From contig JAOXYB010035940.1 in NCBI GenBank assembly GCA_028565635.1, forward strand, positions 1 through 13,813: a stretch of DNA of 13,813 nt, read 5' to 3'. Each line of letters starts with the position of its first letter. The stretch's first letter is position 1. Source of the stretch: Phoronis ovalis (Eukaryota; Phoronida; Phoronidae). Below the pieces are notes generated by a model that saw only the letters and a list, made by a program, of their open reading frames with translations, made no database searches and was not told the origin of the DNA. The position numbers and the translations under genes were made by a program. Positions 9,801 through 13,813 of the stretch are shown here, one piece after another.

Positions 9801-12212
9801 ACTATGTGACCAGATTACTGTAGAAAATCCATTTTATTTGTCAGTGTTCACTTTTTGATGACATTAAAGGGCAATACTTGGTACGAAACTAAAAAATAAG
9901 CACATGCTAACAGATCAGGAAGTATTTATATGACGAAACAAATTTGAAATTACCTGCAAAATATATAAAGAAAGCCTTCAATAGACGTAGATATATTCCA
10001 TTCATGGCATTCACTACTAATGACTGCTAGACTCAGGCATGAAAAACAATCCTTGTAAAAACAACAATATATTACTGTTTAAAGTCACCACCAAGTCCAG
10101 CAGTGTTTATTGTATAATGTGAGACTATATATTATTCTGGGATGCATATTGTATTGAGGCACTGATACACATAATACTGTATATACACAAGTCACTAATA
10201 AATAAACTTCCTCTTATTATTATCATTATTATTATTATTATTATTTAATTTATTATGAATACGTTCAATAAATGCAAACTTTGATGAGCTTACTACGGAG
10301 ACGAGTAAACAAGCTCACTAAAAACGTCATTTTTATGCGCTAAGCACATTATGTTATTATAAGATAAAACAATTAGCAAATACAAATATATTGCCCCTTT
10401 ACAAATACATGTTCATTTTGTATCTAAATTTCAGAATGATGTTGCATATGTTCATTTTGATTTCTACAATGGTGCCATGGACAAGACCCAGTGCGCACGT
10501 CTTGAATCTGTCTTATTAAAGCTAGCCGATATGAAAGATATCAGAACAGTCGCTCTAATGGGTGGAGAGAGGTTTTTCAGTACTGGTAAGAAAATATTTA
10601 GGCAGGGTGATACGTAAAAATAATGCATTGCACACGAATAAAATATTACACTGTTTTAACTTTAATATTTTTCATTTTATTATAAACATCTAATTGCATC
10701 TTATAGGAATCCATCTTAATGTAATTGAAGCAAGTAGTGACCCTGCTGAAGAGTCGTGGCAAAATATTAACAAAATCGATGATGTCATCAAAGCCATGGT
10801 TAGTCTTAACAACAAGTTAGTTGTAGCTGCGCTGCAAGGAAATGCTGGAGCAGGAGGCGCAATGATGGCGGCAGCAGCAGATATTGTAATTGCTCATCCA
10901 GTAAGTATTTTGCGTGTTAGTAATTCAGTATTTTAGTTAAAGAACAGAGATCATTCACAGAATTCTAACTACTCTTTTTGCATGAAATTGTTATTAGTTT
11001 TCTTGAAAAATATTTAGAATTTATCACGACACGTACCTCATCAAGTAAGCTGTCAGCATAAACTATTGCTGAAAACTGTCAAGGTGATGCCAGCAGACGA
11101 TGCCTAGCAGATAGTTTTCATTACAATGAAAAGAGCATAAGTGGAGGCACATGTGATAATCGAGGATTTGTTAAAGTTTTGTATGTGTTTTTTAATTAAG
11201 ATCGTAATGTTTATGTTATTTATCTATTAATTTTCCACGTGTGTGCGTGTTTGTGTACAAATGCAAAAAGAATTGTTTTTATTTTAAATTTCAATTTGCA
11301 TTATCAAATCCGCAAGTGTTGTAATATTTTAGGGGGTAGTGCTAAGCCCGTCATATAATGCAATGAACATTTTCGGATCGGAATACTGGACATATTTCTT
11401 TCCTCGTCGTGTTGGGGAATCTACAGCGAAATCGTTGACGGAAAGTGGAGAATCCATATCAGCAGAACAGGCATCATCTATAGGATTGGTGGATTATGTC
11501 CTTGGACGGTGAGTATTAGTTACAACATACCGTACCGTGAAACATTTGACAGATACCACGTGACCATGGAAGCAGGTTACAGAACTTGGTTGCATTCTTT
11601 GAAACAACAAATTCTCCAGACAGTATTTACTAATCAATAACGACTTTTCGTACCTTTTGTGGTCATTGGAGCGCTTTGTGAAACGCTTGTTTTCAGCTGT
11701 TAATATTTAGAAACGTTTCCTATTGTTGTCTCCATATTTTACATACTATATTGACTATAGTTTACCTGATTGCAAAATCTATTGTAAATTCTACACCTCT
11801 TTTTGATATATTAGGAACTAATGTTTGGTTACGTTGTCAAGTTTCGTTCATTATTATTATAGAGTTTAAGGGAAATATGTTATAATGAGTTAGCTTGGTG
11901 ATATTCAATCTCTTGAAAATTAGATTTTTTCTTCAGAAAACAATTACATTAATTAAATGTTTTCATTTGTCTTTTTTGCATTTTTTAATTTTCAGCAACA
12001 AAGAAGAATTTAAGAAAGATGTCCCACAGTTCATACACACGATTTCACAGTGTAAGATGACCGAAAACATGATCACAAAGAAAATGTCGTTAAGAGACCA
12101 AGACTGGTTTGATGTCATCCAACGACATCGGGATTTCGAGTTGGAAAAGATGAAGACAAATTTTGAATCTGAAAGTTACCACGAAGCAAGAAAGAATTTT
12201 GTGTATCACTAA
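6539..12212 (+). CDS. Mitochondrial HypX/HoxX-like protein, formyltransferase plus enoyl-CoA hydratase fusion (nine coding exons)
   Basis: Joined coding segments 6539-6844, 7209-7310, 8262-8399, 8638-9150, 9632-9754, 10435-10585, 10707-10900, 11333-11508 and 11996-12212 give 1920 nt, or 639 residues plus TAA, with GT-AG at every junction and no internal stop. Residues 1-50 are a basic leader without acids. Residues about 79-353 form a formyl-tetrahydrofolate-binding, formyltransferase-like part (VHPGIAGDRGPSSIDW, EMDAGDIW, then an FMT C-domain-like RNIDW). Residues about 354-394 are a linker. Residues about 395-567 form a crotonase domain (HFDFYNGAMD, GIHLNVIEA, QGNAGAGG, GSEYWTY, PRRVG), followed by a charged helical tail. 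Bacterial HypX is about 560 residues with the same domain order and near-identical motifs; it converts formyl-THF and CoA to formyl-CoA and then CO for [NiFe]-hydrogenase assembly. The extra length here is mainly the leader. Family assignment is firm. Reaction and mitochondrial location in this organism are inferred. No other hydrogenase-maturation gene is visible nearby. Confidence 0.93.
6845..7208 (+). other. Intron 1 of the HypX-like gene (364 bp, phase 0)
   Basis: It starts GTAAGC and ends CTGTCTAG. AT-rich, stop-dense sequence; no embedded gene or repeat recognised. Confidence 0.88.
7209..7310 (+). CDS. HypX-like exon 2: formyltransferase domain strands
   Basis: This exon encodes residues 103-136 in phase 0/0, between ...CTGTCTAG and GTACAG. 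It carries the PDVIVCPFLTAK segment (residues 125-136), matching the HypX pattern of a buried strand ending in PFL just before the segment leading to the VHPG loop. The open frame continues exactly from exon 1 and into exon 3. Confidence 0.9.
7311..8261 (+). other. Intron 2 of the HypX-like gene (951 bp, phase 0)
   Basis: It starts GTACAG and ends TTTCAAG. It is the longest intron and very AT-rich, with a short CA-rich tract near 7325. A minus-strand open frame at 7563-7814 has no recognisable protein character and looks like chance. Confidence 0.88.
8262..8399 (+). CDS. HypX-like exon 3: catalytic VHPG...DRGPSS loop
   Basis: This exon encodes residues 137-182 in phase 0/0, with acceptor TTTTCAAG and donor GTTGTA. 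It holds the family signature VHPGIAGDRGPSSIDW (residues 152-167) and EWGVTVLQ (175-182). H153 corresponds to the catalytic histidine of the Asn-x-His motif in methionyl-tRNA formyltransferase and related enzymes. The Asn position is occupied by I151, as I recall for bacterial HypX. This is the strongest single piece of evidence for HypX rather than a generic formyltransferase. Confidence 0.95.
8638..9150 (+). CDS. HypX-like exon 4: rest of the formyltransferase half
   Basis: This exon encodes residues 183-353, phase 0/0, and is the longest exon. It starts with ADSEMDAGDIW: D188 aligns with the catalytic Asp of the formyltransferase family. PLDY (237-240) and RNIDW (258-262) match the C-terminal subdomain of methionyl-tRNA formyltransferases and of HypX. 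DTRPGA (277-282) follows, then LWIAQLK at the end. The in-frame ATG at 8626 lies within intron 3 and is not needed, because the exon starts at 8638 after TTTTTAAG. Confidence 0.95.
9151..9631 (+). other. Intron 4 of the HypX-like gene (481 bp, phase 0)
   Basis: It starts GTACTG and ends TTCTATTTAG. Its 3' end holds a strong hairpin (9564-9609), annotated separately. Nothing else recognised. Confidence 0.88.
9564..9609. repeat. Long hairpin near the 3' end of intron 4
   Basis: The left arm 9564-9582 pairs with the right arm 9591-9609 over 19 positions, with one G:T wobble and an 8-nt loop (GTTATAGG). The inner 10 bp are perfect (GTTTGAAATA with TATTTCAAAC). It ends 22 bp before the exon 5 acceptor, so in RNA it could affect branch-site or acceptor use. 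Confidence 0.8.
9632..9754 (+). CDS. HypX-like exon 5: linker between the two domains
   Basis: This exon encodes residues 354-394, phase 0/0, between TTCTATTTAG and GTACAC. It begins NIGKKQLKLPATHALP; the KLPAT segment is a recognisable HypX feature after the formyltransferase half. The rest is tryptophan- and glutamate-rich (LEEWNWDFKDLW). It corresponds to the connector that leads into the crotonase domain, so this exon separates the two halves cleanly. Confidence 0.88.
9755..10434 (+). other. Intron 5 of the HypX-like gene (680 bp, phase 0)
   Basis: It starts GTACAC and ends AATTTCAG. It contains the TTA/ATT microsatellite at 10214-10246; no gene recognised in the rest. Confidence 0.88.
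10214..10246. repeat. ATT trinucleotide microsatellite
   Basis: About eleven TTA/ATT units with one interruption (TCA), inside intron 5. Likely length-polymorphic. Confidence 0.85.
10435..10585 (+). CDS. HypX-like exon 6: start of the enoyl-CoA hydratase domain
   Basis: This exon encodes residues 395-444 plus the first base of G445 (donor phase 1, GTAAGA). It contains VHFDFYNGAMDKTQC (from V400), a HypX hallmark at the beginning of the crotonase fold. MGGERFFST (436-444) leads into the first oxyanion-hole strand. Confidence 0.94.
10707..10900 (+). CDS. HypX-like exon 7: crotonase core and oxyanion hole
   Basis: This exon completes G445 and encodes residues 446-509, ending in phase 0 before GTAAGT. 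GIHLNVIEA (445-453), ESWQNIN and IDD are the HypX version of the first CoA-binding and oxyanion-hole segment. QGNAGAGG (488-495) is the second oxyanion-hole loop at the start of the helix that binds the thioester carbonyl. Together they indicate a functional acyl-CoA (formyl-CoA) site. Confidence 0.95.
10901..11332 (+). other. Intron 7 of the HypX-like gene (432 bp, phase 0)
   Basis: It starts GTAAGT and ends ATATTTTAG. No embedded gene seen; a GTGTGCGTGTTTGTG stretch lies near 11240. Confidence 0.88.
11333..11508 (+). CDS. HypX-like exon 8: crotonase active-site wall
   Basis: This exon encodes residues 510-567 plus two bases of R568 (donor phase 2, GTGAGT). It contains GVVLSPSYNAMN, then GSEYWTYFFPRRVG (524-537) and IGLVDYVLGR. 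Y517 and E526 fall where I recall conserved Tyr and Glu residues in the CO-releasing site of bacterial HypX. The neighbouring loop (514-521) looks changed relative to the bacterial pattern. Confidence 0.92.
11509..11995 (+). other. Intron 8 of the HypX-like gene (487 bp, phase 2)
   Basis: It starts GTGAGT and ends with a long T-rich tract and TTTTCAG. The open frame that begins upstream of exon 9 at 11895 is only read-through of this intron. No other content recognised. Confidence 0.88.
11996..12212 (+). CDS. HypX-like exon 9: C-terminal helical tail and stop
   Basis: This exon completes R568 and encodes residues 569-639, with TAA at 12210-12212. The acceptor is a strong pyrimidine tract ending TTTTCAG. 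The tail is rich in K, E, D and R (for example MTENMITKKMSLRDQDWFDV and FELEKMKTNF). It fits the C-terminal helices of HypX that pack on the crotonase domain, but is the least conserved part. A 25-bp stretch (12072-12096) recurs downstream at 12658-12682. Confidence 0.88.
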
Positions 12213-12362
12213 TAGAATTGTACATGTATGATTTGATTTGATTTCGAAGGTTAGGATAACATCGATTCATTTATAAAAAAGAGAAAACAATCATTTTCAA
12301 GAATCTTTTTACTAAATCTTAGACAACAACAAATTTAGTGATCGCATTGAGTTATTGTGTAT

Positions 12363-12368
12363 AATAAA
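12363..12368 (+). other. Candidate polyadenylation signal AATAAA
   Basis: This canonical hexamer is 150 bp after the stop codon of the HypX-like gene and would give a 3' UTR of about 170 nt. A second AATAAA at 12461-12466 is an alternative, and its duplicated copy is at 12767-12772. AATAAA is frequent by chance in such AT-rich DNA. Confidence 0.4.
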
Positions 12369-12388
12369 TGTACATTACATCAATAATG

Positions 12389-12606
12389 TAAGTTATGTCT
12401 AAAACACTCCAATTGTAACGTCTTTTGAATTAATTCTGGCATTCATTATAATTTTCACATAATAAAATGTACTATCGAAATTACTAAAGAAACAAGCAAC
12501 AGATTTTAAAGCGCGATGTGCCATTTGATTCAGAAAACAGACTAGGCGTTAGTAAAGGCCAATTTCCATGATTTCAAAATTTCGTCCATCGCGTTATTGA
12601 ATGTGC
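12389..12606 (+). repeat. 3'-flank duplication, copy 1
   Basis: It runs from TAAGTTATGTCTAAAA to GCGTTATTGAATGTGC and is repeated at about 12684-12915 with substitutions and small indels. Shared landmarks include CACATAATAAAATGTACTATC and CCATGATTTCAAAAT (CATGATTTCAAAAT in copy 2). Confidence 0.85.
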
Positions 12607-12657
12607 TTAGCGCATAGCCTAAATGCCACTGTTTCCTAGAATGCCATTTATTATACA

Positions 12658-12915
12658 ATCACAAAGAAAATGTCGTTAAGAGTTAAGTTATGTCTAAAAT
12701 ATATGTTGAGCACACCAATTGTAACGTCTCTTGAATTAATTCTTACATTCATTATAATTTTCACATAATAAAATGTACTATCAAAATTAATAAAGAAACA
12801 CGCAACTGCTTCTAGCGATGTTAGATAGAAGCCATTTGATTCGGAAACTGGCTAGGTGTTAGTAAAAGGTCAATTTTCATGATTTCAAAATCGTCCATCG
12901 CGTTTTTGAATCTGC
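12658..12915 (+). pseudogene. Partial duplicate of the HypX-like gene's last exon and 3' flank
   Basis: Positions 12658-12682 are identical over 25 bp to exon 9 positions 12072-12096. They are joined directly to a copy of the 3' flank (12684-12915, matching 12389-12606). The intervening part (about 12097-12388: the rest of exon 9, the stop codon and the proximal 3' UTR) is missing. The remnant has no coding capacity. Confidence 0.75.
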
Positions 12916-13127
12916 AGACACTATCACTTACCCTTGCTGGCTTCCAGTTCTGTGCACTATTAATGAACGAAAAACTGTTTTTGTTTAGTGCAACTACGGC
13001 GACATGGTACTAATATATTACTTATTCCAGTGTATGTTGATCTCGGATGTTACGCATTACACGCCATTTTTTCGCTATTTTACGTCATTAATATACCGAA
13101 ATTTTTCTCATAATATATATATTTATT
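12899..13127 (+). repeat. Dispersed repeat, copy B (downstream of the HypX-like gene)
   Basis: It lies in the same orientation as copy A, about 7 kb away, and similarity is clearest from 12914 to about 13098. It directly follows the duplicated 3'-flank block. The two copies bracket the whole gene. Confidence 0.8.
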
Positions 13128-13151
13128 GTATCTCGAAATATTTCGTTTTCT

Positions 13152-13269
13152 GTATTTCTACGTACATGGAACAAATGCCGAGATATACATGTAGAATGCG
13201 TTAAACACATTCCGCAGGAATACGCTGAGAATAATGATAACGTATTCTTACGTATATGGAACAATTACA
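13152..13269. repeat. Direct repeat, 90-bp spacing
   Basis: GTATTTCTACGTACATGGAA at 13152 and GTATTCTTACGTATATGGAA at 13242 differ at three positions, and both continue CA. The surrounding sequence has many GTATTC and GAATAC words. The overlapping open frames on both strands (13248-13541) look like by-products. Confidence 0.65.
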
Positions 13270-13497
13270 TTCCGGAATTTCTGTACACTATTCTTATGAA
13301 ATCTTGCTATATGCTTCGGTGTATTCCAACGCATTTCTGTGTATATCGGTTCATATTCTTTCGTATTCCTACGGATATTTACGATATGTTTAACGTGGCT
13401 AATAAGTTTCTTTGTTATCAGATTAATTGTACTACGCATTCCGAGTGTAATCTTAAAACTCTCTATAACTTTAAGGATAAGCATCACAGTCGTAAAA

Positions 13498-13639
13498 AGA
13501 AATTAGATTTTTTTCATACTGCGCTTAAATGTAGCCAATGACAAACTAAATGGAATGGTAAAAAGAAATTACATTGCTTTCAATGGGGAATAGGGCTAAA
13601 ATCGCAGCCGTAGTTTCATGAGAAATTAGATTTTTTTCA
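13498..13639. repeat. Perfect 19-bp direct repeat
   Basis: AGAAATTAGATTTTTTTCA occurs at 13498-13516 and 13621-13639. A degenerate third copy (AGAAATTACATTGCTTTCA) lies between them at about 13564, giving a roughly 60-bp period. Confidence 0.75.
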
Positions 13640-13705
13640 AACTCATCTATCTTTTAAAAAAAATATATGTTAATTATTAACCGTTTTATTTTTCACAAGC
13701 TGGTA

Positions 13706-13802
13706 TGACGTCATTTTCGCGGGGTTTTTTCTGTTTTTACGGTTGTGTATTTAATGTGTTTTTGCATATAAAAGTTAAACATTCGTTTATTAATTTAAAA
13801 TG
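13706..13802 (+). promoter_or_regulatory. Promoter-like stretch at the right edge
   Basis: A palindromic cAMP-response-element-like TGACGTCA (13706-13713) and a TATAAAAG box (13767-13774) precede an ATG at 13800 that is open to the window end. This could be the start of another gene, but all elements are short and may be chance. Confidence 0.22.
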
Positions 13803-13813
13803 AAGAAATGTCG

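Noticed and set aside
6539-12212. Bacterial contamination or a symbiont gene
   Set aside because: Eight GT-AG introns, host-like AT-rich composition, no ribosome-binding sites or operon neighbours, and a presequence-like leader.

Overview
The window reads as AT-rich nuclear DNA of an animal, most likely an aquatic invertebrate. A mollusc or other lophotrochozoan is my guess, from base composition and repeat texture only. The long open frames are not bacterial-style genes. The one convincing protein is recovered only by joining nine exons across eight GT-AG introns, and the rest is repeat-rich, stop-dense DNA.

The central feature is one plus-strand gene, with coding exons from 6539 to 12212. 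The joined frame closes exactly (1920 nt, 639 residues plus stop). It encodes a two-domain protein of the HypX/HoxX family: a formyltransferase-like N-terminal half (10-formyl-tetrahydrofolate hydrolase/transferase fold, with the motif VHPGIAGDRGPSSIDW) joined to an enoyl-CoA hydratase/isomerase (crotonase) half (HFDFYNGAMD, GIHLNVIEA, QGNAGAGG, GSEYWTY, PRRVG). In bacteria this protein makes the CO ligand of [NiFe]-hydrogenase from formyl-tetrahydrofolate through formyl-CoA. Animals are not known to have [NiFe]-hydrogenase. Here the protein also carries an acid-free, arginine/lysine-rich leader that looks like a mitochondrial presequence. A mitochondrial HypX in an animal is the most interesting content of the window; its role (heme-independent CO production, formyl-CoA or one-carbon metabolism) is inference.

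Layout: 1-5044 has no supportable gene and holds short repeats, a cluster of GTACAATAT palindromes near 900-1021, a pyrimidine-rich tract near 2305-2450 and microsatellites. On the minus strand, 5850-5045 holds a weak two-exon candidate that could be divergent from the HypX gene. A dispersed repeat (copy A) lies at about 5911-6160. The HypX-like gene follows, apparently with an upstream non-coding exon, since an acceptor sits 7 bp before the ATG. Downstream, the 3' flank is partly duplicated, including a 25-bp piece of the last exon (12658-12682). That block runs into copy B of the dispersed repeat (about 12899-13127). The last 600 bp hold more short direct repeats and a promoter-like stretch with a CRE and TATA box before an ATG at 13800.

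Confidence is high for the exon structure and family, moderate for mitochondrial location, and low for the biological role and for all flanking candidates.
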